From contig NZ_JABSNK010000002.1 of NCBI RefSeq assembly GCF_013294005.1, positions 248,001 through 312,000 on the forward strand: a stretch of 64,000 bases of DNA. Direction: 5' to 3'. Below the pieces are notes generated by a model. The model was not told the origin of the DNA and made no database searches. It saw only the letters and a program-made list of their open reading frames with translations. The translations under genes and the position numbers were made by a program. Positions 1 through 8,755 of the stretch are shown piece after piece. Each line of letters opens with the position of its first letter. Within the stretch, counting starts at the first letter, position 1. Source of the stretch: Flavobacterium gelidicaeli (GTDB lineage: Bacteria > Bacteroidota > Bacteroidia > Flavobacteriales > Flavobacteriaceae).

Positions 1-112
1 CCATACTATTAATCATGTGGTCAGTGAGTTCTACTTGTAACTCATACCATTTGATATCTTTAGAAATGATATAATTCTCTACGTATTCTATTTGCTGGTT
101 AGTTAGTTTCAT
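1..112 (-). CDS. Partial HAAS-type protein, N-terminus only (cut by left edge)
   Basis: Reading leftwards from an ATG at 110-112, an open frame runs off the window edge. It begins MKLTNQQIEYVENYI and continues with a helix ending LQVELTDHMINSM. This is the same pattern as the N-terminus of the next gene (LTSEQIECINQTL, then LEVLDHIATEIE), so the two are paralogues starting with a HAAS-like helical domain. The start lies 3 bases after the stop of the 116-769 gene, so it is the third gene of a padR operon. Too little is visible to say what follows the first domain. Confidence 0.6.
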   Translation of the reverse strand, partial: MKLTNQQIEYVENYIISKDIKWYELQVELTDHMINSM

Positions 113-115
113 GGT

Positions 116-769
116 CTATTGAATTGCTAATTTTCTTTGAAATTGTACGTGCTTAACTCCTACGTAAATGGTGGATAAAAAATACACAAAAAAACAACTT
201 GCTGTTCCTACATATAAATTTTGATCTATTAAATTATGAGGAACTGTAGATTTTATAATAATTGTTAAAAAAATAATCAGAAGCGTAAAACGAGTGTCAA
301 ACAGATGTTTGTAAGTAGAAGTGGCTTTAGATTTTAAATTCCATAATTTGATCAAAAGTGCAATAACTCCAGTAGTACAATAGGTATAAAATAAAATGTT
401 ATTGATTGATTTTAAAAAATATAATCTTGAATGTGTGTCTGCTATAAATTGAAAACCAGTAATTAATAGCACACATGATGTTACCACGAATACTATTTCC
501 TTTTTAAACTGATTTTTCATTTTGCTTTGAACTATTTTAGGATAAGTTGATAGCAATGAAAAAAAATCTTTTTTTATTTTGAACTCCCCACTCCAATTGT
601 CAAAAACTTGATTGTAAACCATTGGAAAGTCATTATTAGAAAGTTCCATTTCGCTTTCAATTTCTGTAGCAATATGATCTAAAACTTCTAACTTTATATC
701 GTCGTAATTCACTCCTTTTTCGATTAAGGTTTGATTGATACATTCTATTTGTTCGCTAGTTAATCGCAT
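116..769 (-). CDS. HAAS-type helical domain plus multi-pass membrane protein, PadR partner
   Basis: The 217-residue protein has a soluble N-terminal helical region (about 1-75, with the VLDHIATEIE signature of HAAS/DUF1700-like domains). Four hydrophobic segments follow at about 92-110, 122-142, 158-176 and 185-203. In other bacteria HAAS-domain membrane proteins are encoded next to PadR-family repressors and are thought to act as signalling or effector partners; the substrate is unknown. The padR gene lies 10 bases upstream and a partial paralogue 3 bases downstream, which points to one transcript. The family assignment rests on the N-terminal motif and on the gene context, not on a search. 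Confidence 0.6.
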   Translation of the reverse strand: MRLTSEQIECINQTLIEKGVNYDDIKLEVLDHIATEIESEMELSNNDFPMVYNQVFDNWSGEFKIKKDFFSLLSTYPKIVQSKMKNQFKKEIVFVVTSCVLLITGFQFIADTHSRLYFLKSINNILFYTYCTTGVIALLIKLWNLKSKATSTYKHLFDTRFTLLIIFLTIIIKSTVPHNLIDQNLYVGTASCFFVYFLSTIYVGVKHVQFQRKLAIQ

Positions 770-779
770 GTTCTATAAA

Positions 780-1121
780 TTAAAATTCTAAACTCGGCTT
801 TGGGTTCACTAAACTCTGCATGTTTTTAATAAAATCCTCTAACTCAGCTAGTCGGTTTACTGTTTCCTTGGTTCCTGCTTCGGTGAGTTTATAGTACTTG
901 CGCATTCGATTATCAACCTTAGCGATTTCAACGTCTAGAATTCCCTCTGCTTCTAGTTTGTGTAAAGCGGGATATAAGGCTCCTTCGGTAATATTGAGTT
1001 CTCCAGCAGTAATTGCTTTTACTTTTTGGGTGATTTCATAACCGTACATCTTGCCATTTTCTTCCAGCAGCTTCATGATAATGGTATTCAAACTTCCCTT
1101 ATATAATTGTGAATTTTTCAT
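780..1121 (-). CDS. PadR-family transcriptional regulator
   Basis: The 113-residue protein is a winged-helix repressor of the PadR type. MKNSQLYKGSLNTIIMKLL opens helix 1, KMYGYEITQKV is the typical helix 2, and ITEGALYPALHKLEAEGIL is the recognition helix and wing entry, followed by the RKYYKLTEAG wing. The ATG at 1119-1121 is preferred over an upstream ATG in the same frame, because the family starts at this motif and the 17 extra residues are unrelated. It is the first gene of a leftward operon with HAAS-type membrane proteins. An inverted repeat of TATACATA lies just upstream and is a likely autoregulatory operator. The ligand is unknown. Confidence 0.88.
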   Translation of the reverse strand: MKNSQLYKGSLNTIIMKLLEENGKMYGYEITQKVKAITAGELNITEGALYPALHKLEAEGILDVEIAKVDNRMRKYYKLTEAGTKETVNRLAELEDFIKNMQSLVNPKPSLEF

Positions 1122-1145
1122 TTCGATCAAATTTTGAATAACAAA

Positions 1146-1183
1146 TATACATAAGTTTCTTATACATAACAATCCTATGTATA
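1146..1183. promoter_or_regulatory. Candidate PadR operator (TATACATA repeats)
   Basis: TATACATA occurs at 1146-1153 and again at 1161-1168, and its inverse TATGTATA at 1176-1183. The last two form an 8-bp inverted repeat with a 7-bp spacer. PadR-family proteins usually bind ATGT/ACAT-type dyads. The repeats lie 25-62 bases upstream of the padR start and in the gap to the divergent reductase gene, so both could be affected. The binding role is inferred. Confidence 0.5.
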
Positions 1184-1226
1184 TAAAATTTCAATATTTT
1201 GATTTAAAGAAACCTAATCTCTTTAG

Positions 1227-1234
1227 TATATTTG
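1227..1234 (+). promoter_or_regulatory. -7 element (TATATTTG) of the reductase gene
   Basis: TATATTTG matches the Bacteroidota -7 consensus TAnnTTTG and lies 15 bases before the ATG at 1250. No well-spaced -33 TTTG was found, so this is a candidate only. Confidence 0.4.
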
Positions 1235-1249
1235 TAAAAAAATTATCTC

Positions 1250-2302
1250 ATGTCATCATTTTTAAAACTAACTATAAAAGAAGTAAAACGCGAAACTGCC
1301 ACTTCAGTTTCTATACTTTTTAATGTTCCTCAGGAATTAAAACCTAATTATAGCTTTATAGCTGGGCAATATGTAAATATCAAACTAACATTAGACGGTC
1401 AAGAAATTAGACGCGCCTACTCTATTTGTTCGGCTCCAGATAGTGGCGAATTGCGAATTGCGGTAAAAGCGGTAAAAAACGGTGCTTTCTCTCAATTTGC
1501 AAACACGAAGTTAAAAGCTGGAGATGTCCTTGAAGTAGGAAAACCAGAGGGAAATTTCATCTTTGAACCTCAAGCAGATCGCCAAAAAAATTATGCCGCT
1601 TTTGTTTCTGGAAGCGGAATCACACCCGTTCTTTCTATTATAAAGTCGGTTCTAATAAGTGAACCAAAAAGTAGTTTTGTATTGGTTTACGGAAATAAAT
1701 CTATTGAAGAAACTATTTTTCACCAACAGTTACATGACTTGCATTTGCAGTATGTAGGACGCTTCTTTGTATATTATGTATACAGTCAAGCTAAAGTGGA
1801 CGAATCACTTTTTGGACGTATAGAAAAATCAACTGTAAACTTTGTTTTGAATAACAAACACAAAGAATTATCATTTGACAAATTCTATTTATGTGGTCCA
1901 GAGGCTATGATCGAAACGGTTTCTGCTGTATTAAAAGAAAATAATGTAAAAGAATCGGCTATTAAGTTTGAACTTTTTACTTCTTCTACACAAGAAAATA
2001 CTATATCAGAATCACTTGAAGGACATTCGAAAATTACTGTTATGGTTGATGATGAAGAAACTTCATTTGAAATGTCTCAAAAACAAACGATTCTTGATGC
2101 GGCTTTAAAACAAGGTATTGATGCGCCTTATTCTTGCCAAGGCGGAATATGCAGTAGCTGTATTGCTCGTGTTACTGAAGGAACTGCTGAAATGACTAAA
2201 AACTCGATTTTAACCGATAAAGAAATTGCTAGTGGATTAATTTTGACTTGTCAAGCACACCCTACTTCTGCTTCGTTAAAAGTAGATTATGATGATGTTT
2301 AA
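1250..2302 (+). CDS. Ferredoxin-NAD(P)H reductase with C-terminal 2Fe-2S domain (PaaE/Hcr-like)
   Basis: The 350-residue protein has three domains in order. The first is an FAD-binding barrel with RRAYSIC at 54-60. The second is a NAD(P)-binding domain with GSGITP at 121-126 and YLCGPEAM near 212-219. The third is a plant-type ferredoxin domain whose cluster ligands are Cys296, 301, 304 and 334 (CX4CX2CX29C). It transfers electrons from NAD(P)H via FAD and 2Fe-2S to a partner oxygenase or reductase. It resembles PaaE, but no paaABCD genes are next to it, so a phenylacetate role is not supported here; it may be a stand-alone electron donor. It ends before a strong terminator hairpin. Confidence 0.88.
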   Translation: MSSFLKLTIKEVKRETATSVSILFNVPQELKPNYSFIAGQYVNIKLTLDGQEIRRAYSICSAPDSGELRIAVKAVKNGAFSQFANTKLKAGDVLEVGKPEGNFIFEPQADRQKNYAAFVSGSGITPVLSIIKSVLISEPKSSFVLVYGNKSIEETIFHQQLHDLHLQYVGRFFVYYVYSQAKVDESLFGRIEKSTVNFVLNNKHKELSFDKFYLCGPEAMIETVSAVLKENNVKESAIKFELFTSSTQENTISESLEGHSKITVMVDDEETSFEMSQKQTILDAALKQGIDAPYSCQGGICSSCIARVTEGTAEMTKNSILTDKEIASGLILTCQAHPTSASLKVDYDDV

Positions 2303-2334
2303 AATAAATTAAACGCAATTATACGTTTATATAA

Positions 2335-2407
2335 AAACCATTAAAAAATTAAAATAATGTAGGTCAAACCCGCATCAATCTTAATTTTTTAATGGTTTAT
2401 TTTTTTA
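2335..2407. terminator. Bidirectional terminator between convergent genes
   Basis: Perfect 18-bp arms at 2335-2352 and 2381-2398 flank a 28-base loop. A T-run follows on the + side (2400-2407). The hairpin lies between the reductase gene (+) and the GLPGLI gene (-). Confidence 0.7.
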
Positions 2408-2480
2408 GATATTCGATATTTTAAACGCTATAACATCGTAAAATGCAATATGGATATATAGCTCCTTGAATAACTACTTT

Positions 2481-3245
2481 TTATAGAAATGAATTCCAAA
2501 AAAACAAATCGCTCTGCCTTTTATTTTCCTCTTTGTCATCACCATAAGAGTACCAATCTTTAGTTTTTTCTTTTATCAGTGATTTTAAGCTCACTAAATC
2601 ATAAGTTTTCTTTGCAGCGATAGGCTTTATCTCTGAGGCATTATTAAAACTTGCATCTACTTTCGTAGCTATGAATGATGTATATAATCTTGGAATAGTA
2701 ACACCTAAAATCATACCTGGTAATCCATTTATTGAACAAGGACCGCCAGAAATAGTAATGTCATCAGTATAAAAAGCAAATACATAGACATCTCCCATTA
2801 TTTTACCTACAGCTTTTCGGCAATTATAACCCGCGATTTGTCTATTTTCATTTGTGATTTTCCATTCGATATCTGAAATGCTATCTGCTATAACAAAGTT
2901 GGTTCCTGCAATTTGTTTTTGCATGCTCATCTTTCCAGCTTCAAAATCAAAATACCACACACTTTCTTCATCCGCATCTTTTTTATATTTAGGAATCTTT
3001 GTTTTAGGACTCCATCTATCAAATTTATAGATACTTTTATTATTTTCGAATGAATAAGTAAAATAAGAAATTTTAAGATCTGATAAGTTTTCTTTCATCA
3101 TCTCATCCCAATTGTCATTACTCATTGTTTTTTTTAAATTAGTACTAACCTCATATTCAATTACAGCTTTATCTACAAACTGTTGAGACCAAGCTGTAGC
3201 GGTCATAAACATTAGAATGGTTAAAAAGTAAAATATTGATTTCAT
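2481..3245 (-). CDS. GLPGLI-family secreted protein
   Basis: The 254-residue protein starts with a signal peptide (MKSIFYFLTILMFMTATAWSQ) and carries the family motif as GLPGMI at 174-179, preceded by the conserved GPCSIN segment. GLPGLI proteins are Bacteroidota-specific, probably periplasmic, and of unknown biochemical function; they are often encoded directly after a TonB-type barrel with a carboxypeptidase-like N-terminal domain. That arrangement is present here: the barrel gene ends 87 bases upstream and reads in the same direction. The pair is likely co-expressed. Confidence 0.88.
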   Translation of the reverse strand: MKSIFYFLTILMFMTATAWSQQFVDKAVIEYEVSTNLKKTMSNDNWDEMMKENLSDLKISYFTYSFENNKSIYKFDRWSPKTKIPKYKKDADEESVWYFDFEAGKMSMQKQIAGTNFVIADSISDIEWKITNENRQIAGYNCRKAVGKIMGDVYVFAFYTDDITISGGPCSINGLPGMILGVTIPRLYTSFIATKVDASFNNASEIKPIAAKKTYDLVSLKSLIKEKTKDWYSYGDDKEENKRQSDLFFWNSFL

Positions 3246-3332
3246 CTGTTTTATTTATTAGTTGCCAGTATTGTTTGACTTGTTTGGGTTATATGACTTT
3301 GAAACTATCTATATCCTTAATTTGATTTAAAA

Positions 3333-6092
3333 TTATTTATTTTTAAAATTCCATAAAAAACCAATCATAGCGTATCTTTTCAACCTATCATTTTCTTCCT
3401 GAATAATGGTATTTCCGTATACTGATCTGCTGATACCTATATTTTGATTTAATATATCTCTTACCATAATATATGCTGTGAACTCATCGTTTTTAAAAGT
3501 GCGCTCTAATCTTGCATTCCACAAATGGTTAGTCAAATTATCTTTGAAGTCTGTTGTTTTTTGTCTAGCTAAAAAATTATACTCTGAAGATAACTTCCAT
3601 TTTGGACTTAAATAAACTCCCGTTGTCAATTCAAAATCATTAATATTATATGATTTCACTTCGTCATTTTGCGAAGTCACATTTCTTGTGTTCGAAAAGC
3701 TATTTCTTAAACTAAAATCGTATTTCTTTTCTTTTGATTTGTTTAAATAGATTGACAAACCTGAATTTAAAGTTTTAGTATCGCTGATTACATCATTAAT
3801 ACTAATCACCGATTTATTGTAGTTGAAATTCGGACTCAGATTTACACTCATATCAAACTTCTTTATTTTAAAACCGTATCCGAAATAAAAATTTCCTGAA
3901 AAATTTCCATTTGTATTGATAGGTTTGGTAATCGTCTTGGCGTTTTCTGGATCAATAACTTGACTGTACGAAATTAAATTAGAAGTAGTCTTTAGATTAA
4001 TATTTTGATAAAAATAACTCTCAGTCAGCATATTGTAGGTGTTCTGAAAGATATTTATACTATTTGAAAAAGATTGTTTTAAATCTGGATTACCTACAAT
4101 TTGATTGAAAAAATCTTGATTATTTCTCAAAGGTTGTAATTGATCAATAGTAGGTTGTTTTGTAGCTCCTTGATAATTAATTCGAAAGTTGCTATTACTC
4201 TTGTATTTATAAGAAAAACTAGCTGAAGGAAAGAAATTAGTATAACTCCTTTTATACTGGTTGTCTAAAGTTTCATCTAATAAATCAAACGAAGTTATTC
4301 CAAAACCACTACCAACACTATAATTTATTTTCTTGGAATTATAACTTAATTTTATTGCAGGTTTGTTTGTTATAATCTTTTGGCTAAATTGGTTTGATAA
4401 GGCACTTACAACCACATTATACTTATCATCTACATCAGAATAATCATAGGTATTATAATCATTATCACCTGTATTAAGACTTACTTGATATGCTAATTGT
4501 AGTGCTAATGATTTAGATATAGGTTCAGAGTAAGTCATGTTTAAACTAAGATTTTGAGTTGATTTTTCACCTATTTTATTTTGATCAACATCTTCTCGTG
4601 ATGAAAAAACACCATCTGAATAACTATCATTAAAAGATTTTAAAAAGTTATTAGTGTTCGTGTTCAATGTACTCCAACTACTACTTAAGGTAAAAGTACG
4701 ACGTGGTTTAGCAAACTTATGTTTGTACAAAATACTTGCAAACAAGGATGTTTTATCAGAATCGGTTGTAAATGTTTTTTCTTGTTTATTTTTTAATACA
4801 TCTTCTGCTCCCGTAATGGTAGCATTAGTATATTCGTCACTTTCTGTTTGATAAAAATTAGTCTTAGCTGTAATTTTTAATGAATTAATCGAATCTAACT
4901 TCACATCATAAATTGCATTAAGCTTAAAATTACTTCTATTTACATTACTAGTTTGTGAACTGATTTCGTTTAATTGAGTATCTCCTACTTGCGTTTGAGA
5001 AATTTTACTTTTATTATTGGTGTAAATTTGTTGATTGTATTTAGGAGATAAGTTTAAAGTTTGTTTATCATTCCATTTATTACTGTATTGCAACCCTGCA
5101 TTAGTATTTTTTATAAACCCATTTTGAGTATTCACTGTTGGTTCGTCATCTGTATCATCAGTCCATTCATAATTCACATTTCCATCATCATCCATGCTCA
5201 TACTAATGTTGTCATTGCCTCCAAAATTATTACCATCATCCCAACTAAGGCCATCTTGACCAGTATTACCATTTAATAAATATCCAGATAATTTTCTTTT
5301 ACCCTTAAAACTACTGACCATTATATTACCATTGTAGCGAGAATCAGCATCGGTAAATGGCTGGTTAGCGAGATCAACTTTTCCAAAATAACCTTTTTTA
5401 CTATCTTCTTTTAATTTTAGATTAATAGTTTTTTTGGTATCTCCATCATCAATACCGGTAAACTCCGCTTGGTCACTTTTTTTATCAAATACTTGAACTT
5501 CTCTTACTGCATCCGCCCTTAAGTTTTTTACTGCCATCCCTGGATCATCCCCAAAAAATTCTTCACCATCAACAAGAACTCTTTGTACCGTTTCTCCCAT
5601 AGCCTTTATGGTACCATTTTTATCAACTTGTATTCCTGGTAATTTTTTTAGCAATTCTTCTACGTTTGCGTTTGCATCAACTTTAAAATCACTTGCCCTA
5701 TAACTAGTAGTATCCCCTTTAATCCTAATTGATCCTGTTTTTATAATCACCTCTCGTAAAAGTTCTATTTTACTTAACAATGAAATATCTTTGATGTTTT
5801 TTTCATCCCCATTAATGAGAATGGTATCTAAATAATCTGCATATTGATTGTGAGAAGTCATCAAGATAAAACTTCCATCTTTCAAATTTTTGAAATTAAA
5901 ATTCCCTTGTTTATCAGATCGAGTAAATTTATAAAGGATAGAATCTACAGGAGTTAGTAGTGCTACAACAGAGTTGTATACAGGTTTATTTTCACTAGCA
6001 TCAGTTAAAACCCCAGATATAGCGCCTTTTTGAGAAAAAGCAGTAAAAGAAAAAAAGAATAAAAAGGTAATTAAGATTGTAATTCTTTGCAT
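3333..6092 (-). CDS. TonB-dependent-receptor-like outer membrane beta-barrel with CarboxypepD-like N-domain
   Basis: The 919-residue protein begins with a signal peptide (MQRITILITFLFFFSFTAFSQ). A carboxypeptidase-regulatory-like beta-sandwich (GAISGVLTDASENKPV) covers about residues 22-105. A plug-like region follows (VEELLKKLPGIQVDKNG and VLVDGEEFFGDDP near 155-200), then a long barrel made of alternating Y/N/S-rich strands. This is the OMP_b-brl_3 type of surface transporter or assembly protein; I cannot infer its substrate. The ATG at 6090-6092 is chosen because it begins a clean signal peptide; an in-frame ATG 11 codons upstream would put charged residues before it. It is followed by a GLPGLI gene. 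Confidence 0.85.
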   Translation of the reverse strand: MQRITILITFLFFFSFTAFSQKGAISGVLTDASENKPVYNSVVALLTPVDSILYKFTRSDKQGNFNFKNLKDGSFILMTSHNQYADYLDTILINGDEKNIKDISLLSKIELLREVIIKTGSIRIKGDTTSYRASDFKVDANANVEELLKKLPGIQVDKNGTIKAMGETVQRVLVDGEEFFGDDPGMAVKNLRADAVREVQVFDKKSDQAEFTGIDDGDTKKTINLKLKEDSKKGYFGKVDLANQPFTDADSRYNGNIMVSSFKGKRKLSGYLLNGNTGQDGLSWDDGNNFGGNDNISMSMDDDGNVNYEWTDDTDDEPTVNTQNGFIKNTNAGLQYSNKWNDKQTLNLSPKYNQQIYTNNKSKISQTQVGDTQLNEISSQTSNVNRSNFKLNAIYDVKLDSINSLKITAKTNFYQTESDEYTNATITGAEDVLKNKQEKTFTTDSDKTSLFASILYKHKFAKPRRTFTLSSSWSTLNTNTNNFLKSFNDSYSDGVFSSREDVDQNKIGEKSTQNLSLNMTYSEPISKSLALQLAYQVSLNTGDNDYNTYDYSDVDDKYNVVVSALSNQFSQKIITNKPAIKLSYNSKKINYSVGSGFGITSFDLLDETLDNQYKRSYTNFFPSASFSYKYKSNSNFRINYQGATKQPTIDQLQPLRNNQDFFNQIVGNPDLKQSFSNSINIFQNTYNMLTESYFYQNINLKTTSNLISYSQVIDPENAKTITKPINTNGNFSGNFYFGYGFKIKKFDMSVNLSPNFNYNKSVISINDVISDTKTLNSGLSIYLNKSKEKKYDFSLRNSFSNTRNVTSQNDEVKSYNINDFELTTGVYLSPKWKLSSEYNFLARQKTTDFKDNLTNHLWNARLERTFKNDEFTAYIMVRDILNQNIGISRSVYGNTIIQEENDRLKRYAMIGFLWNFKNK

Positions 6093-6283
6093 AGAATTTT
6101 CTATTTTAAATGTTATAGCATACATAAAATAACATAGAAAATTAGTCAGAAATACATTTTACTTTATTTCATATCTCTTTATTATTATAGGTAATACACC
6201 AAAAATAAAAATAGATTTTTTAACAATATTAAGTTTACACCAAGTGTTAAAAATTTATTAAATTTACATACTTAAAAATAAAC

Positions 6284-7321
6284 TTATTTACAATCTTTTA
6301 AAACTTTTAAAATAGCTTCAGGAGTAATCGTTCGCATTACCTCATCATAGCCTTCAACGACTTTATTACCATAGACAGAAGTAGGCAGTAAAGGATACTT
6401 TTCTCTATCAGGAACTAAGCTATTTTCTAGCGGCTGATTAAATGGAACAAAACCGGCATAAGGATGCGTTGCACCCCAGAGCGAAACTACTTTCACTCCT
6501 AGCATAGCGGCAATATGCGCATTGCCAGAGTCCATAGAGAGCATCACATCAAGGTTACTAATCAACTCTAATTCTTCGGTGAATTTTATTTTTCCAGCCA
6601 TATTCACCACATTTTTATGCTGTTGCAAAAGGGAATCTAATATTTCTGACTCTTTCTTTCCACCACCAAAAAGTAGTATTTTATAACTGCTATCTTCTGC
6701 TAATTCATTGATTACTTTTTGGATTAAATCCAAAGGATAAACCTTAGAACCGTACTGTGCAAATGGTGCAATCCCTATAAGAACCGCACTCTTACCTCCT
6801 ATTACATTTAATATATTCTCAGTAAGTACGGCTTTTTCAGGAAAGGTAGGATGTGATAAATCAACCGGAAAACCCAAACTTTCAAAAACAAGTTGATGCC
6901 TATTAAACATACTGGTTAAAGGTTTGAAAATTTTATTTTCACCTCTGGTAAGTGCTTTTTTTTCGGCTCTGCCTTTATCTACTGCAGCAATTTTTTTTCC
7001 GCTTAAAGCGAAAAAAATACGCACTCCTTTAGATCGCAAGACATTATGTAAGTCGGCAAAAGCATCCACATTAAGCGCTTTCAATTCTTTAAATAATCGA
7101 AACAAACCTAAAACTCCTTTGTGCTTGTCTTTTTCATCGAAAGCAAAAAAGGAAACCGAAGGAATCGTATCAAAAAAAGGTTTGAAAAACGGTCGAGAAA
7201 CTACTGTAATTTTAATATGAGGATACTGTTTTACAAAGGCGCGTAAAACAGGAACCGTCATGGCGACATCTCCCATAGCGGATAGTCTCATGACGGCTAT
7301 ATGTTTAATTTTATCTGACAA
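6284..7321 (-). CDS. Glycosyltransferase family 9 (heptosyltransferase-like)
   Basis: The 345-residue protein opens with IAVMRLSAMGDVAMTVPVL, the N-terminal signature of ADP-heptose:LPS heptosyltransferases (RfaF/WaaC type). The C-terminal donor-binding segment DSGNAHIAAMLGV is followed by VSLWGATHP. GT9 enzymes add heptose or a related sugar to the lipid A core on the cytoplasmic face. It sits 40 bases downstream of a DUF4254 gene on the same strand, a pairing I recall from flavobacteria, so both probably act in LPS core assembly. The sugar transferred is not known. Confidence 0.85.
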   Translation of the reverse strand: MSDKIKHIAVMRLSAMGDVAMTVPVLRAFVKQYPHIKITVVSRPFFKPFFDTIPSVSFFAFDEKDKHKGVLGLFRLFKELKALNVDAFADLHNVLRSKGVRIFFALSGKKIAAVDKGRAEKKALTRGENKIFKPLTSMFNRHQLVFESLGFPVDLSHPTFPEKAVLTENILNVIGGKSAVLIGIAPFAQYGSKVYPLDLIQKVINELAEDSSYKILLFGGGKKESEILDSLLQQHKNVVNMAGKIKFTEELELISNLDVMLSMDSGNAHIAAMLGVKVVSLWGATHPYAGFVPFNQPLENSLVPDREKYPLLPTSVYGNKVVEGYDEVMRTITPEAILKVLKDCK

Positions 7322-7361
7322 TATTATTGTACTTTAAATATAAAATCGGAATTGATTTTTA

Positions 7362-7967
7362 CTACTTCTTTCCTTGGTACAAAACAGGGTTTAATTCGTC
7401 ATCATTGTACATTTTCATTTGTTTGTACACTTTCATGAATTTATCACCGTTTTCAATATCTGACAATAAATCATCAATTGCACTAGACAAATCTGTTCTT
7501 TGTTCTAATAAGATATTCAATTTAGCTTGACATTTATCTCTATGATCTTGTGAAGCTTCCGCACGAGTAGCTTCTTCATTCATGTGATAGATTTTTAACG
7601 CTAAAATTGACAGTCTATCAAATGCCCATGCAGGACTCTCTGAGTTGATTTTTGCTCCAATTTTCACCACAACATTACTGTATTTTTGTAAAAAATAACC
7701 ATCAATATATTCCACCATATCCGTACGCTCTTGATTTGAAGCATCAATCCTACGCTTCAAGGTCAAGGCTGCAACGGGATCAATATTTGGATCACGAATA
7801 ATATCTTCAAAGTGCCATTGAACCGTATCAATCCAGTTTTTTAAGTATAATAAATGTTCAAATTTATCTTTAGGAAAAGGATTATTTATAGGTTGATCAA
7901 CATTATCAAATTGATGATAATCCTTGATACTTTCTTCAAAAACGGAATACGCTAATTTTGAAAACAT
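7362..7967 (-). CDS. DUF4254 domain protein
   Basis: The 201-residue soluble, mainly helical protein fills the usual length of DUF4254, with the N-terminal FSKLAYSVFEESIKDYH and the central IDTVQWHFEDIIRDP typical of the family. No catalytic motif is obvious and there is no signal peptide or membrane segment. It lies directly upstream of the GT9 gene in the same direction, so a role connected with LPS or core sugar metabolism is inferred from context only. Confidence 0.75.
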   Translation of the reverse strand: MFSKLAYSVFEESIKDYHQFDNVDQPINNPFPKDKFEHLLYLKNWIDTVQWHFEDIIRDPNIDPVAALTLKRRIDASNQERTDMVEYIDGYFLQKYSNVVVKIGAKINSESPAWAFDRLSILALKIYHMNEEATRAEASQDHRDKCQAKLNILLEQRTDLSSAIDDLLSDIENGDKFMKVYKQMKMYNDDELNPVLYQGKK

Positions 7968-8101
7968 AATTTTTATATTTTTATAGTTACAAAGATACTT
8001 TTTATACTTTTATAAAAAAATTACAAAACGTAAATCTATTTTGGTTTTAGGGCAATTATTGAACATATTGACATCAAACCAAAGTTATTAATAAAAACAT
8101 C

Positions 8102-8755
8102 ATGCAAATTCATAATTTATCAGAAAAAAATAGTGTTCTTAATCATTTTCTATCGCAAATTAGAGATGTCAATACACATAAAGACAGCATGCGTTTTAGA
8201 CGAAACATTGAGCGCATAGGCGAAATAATGGCCTATGAATTAAGTAAGGAATTACAATATAAACCCATTGAAGTACAAACACCACTTGGGATAAAACATA
8301 CTACGGAAATAAAAGACCAACTAATTCTTTGTTCTATTTTAAGAGCGGGTTTACAATTGCATTTAGGCTTCTTAAATTATTTTGATAATGCTGAAAACGG
8401 CTTCGTTTCTGCCTACAGACATCACCCTAATAATGACGACACATTTGATATATTAGTAGAGTATCAAGCTATTGCTGATCTAAACAACAAAGACTTACTG
8501 CTAATTGATCCTATGTTAGCCACTGGACAATCTATTGTAGCAGTATATAATAAATTAATGGAAAGAGGAACTCCTAAGAATATTCATATTGCAGTAGTAA
8601 TTGCCGCACCTGAGGGAATAGAATTTCTAGAAAAGAACTTACCTGACAACTGTCATTTATGGGTTGCATCAATTGATGACAAATTAAACGAGCACTCTTA
8701 TATTGTACCAGGACTAGGTGATGCTGGTGATTTAGCTTACGGGTCTAAATTATAA
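8102..8755 (+). CDS. upp: Uracil phosphoribosyltransferase
   Basis: This enzyme makes UMP from uracil and PRPP in pyrimidine salvage. The 217-residue protein has the PRPP-binding loop LLIDPMLATGQS at 133-144, the flexible loop with SILRAGLQL near 78-86, and the C-terminal uracil-binding segment PGLGDAGDLAYG at 203-214. The length fits the family. It stands alone on the + strand and its stop overlaps the end of the convergent DUF6427-like gene by 6 bases. Confidence 0.93.
   Translation: MQIHNLSEKNSVLNHFLSQIRDVNTHKDSMRFRRNIERIGEIMAYELSKELQYKPIEVQTPLGIKHTTEIKDQLILCSILRAGLQLHLGFLNYFDNAENGFVSAYRHHPNNDDTFDILVEYQAIADLNNKDLLLIDPMLATGQSIVAVYNKLMERGTPKNIHIAVVIAAPEGIEFLEKNLPDNCHLWVASIDDKLNEHSYIVPGLGDAGDLAYGSKL

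Noticed and set aside
1250..2302. Phenylacetate degradation gene paaE
   Set aside because: The domains fit, but no paaABCD genes are adjacent, so only the reductase activity is claimed.
2353..2380. Loop sequence of the 2335-2398 hairpin as an sRNA or attC site
   Set aside because: It has no second structure of its own and no integron gene nearby; taken as a terminator loop.
4654..5276. Two plus-strand frames inside the TonB-barrel gene
   Set aside because: Hydrophobic antisense frames are common opposite Asn/Ser/Asp-rich barrels; no start signal or family match.
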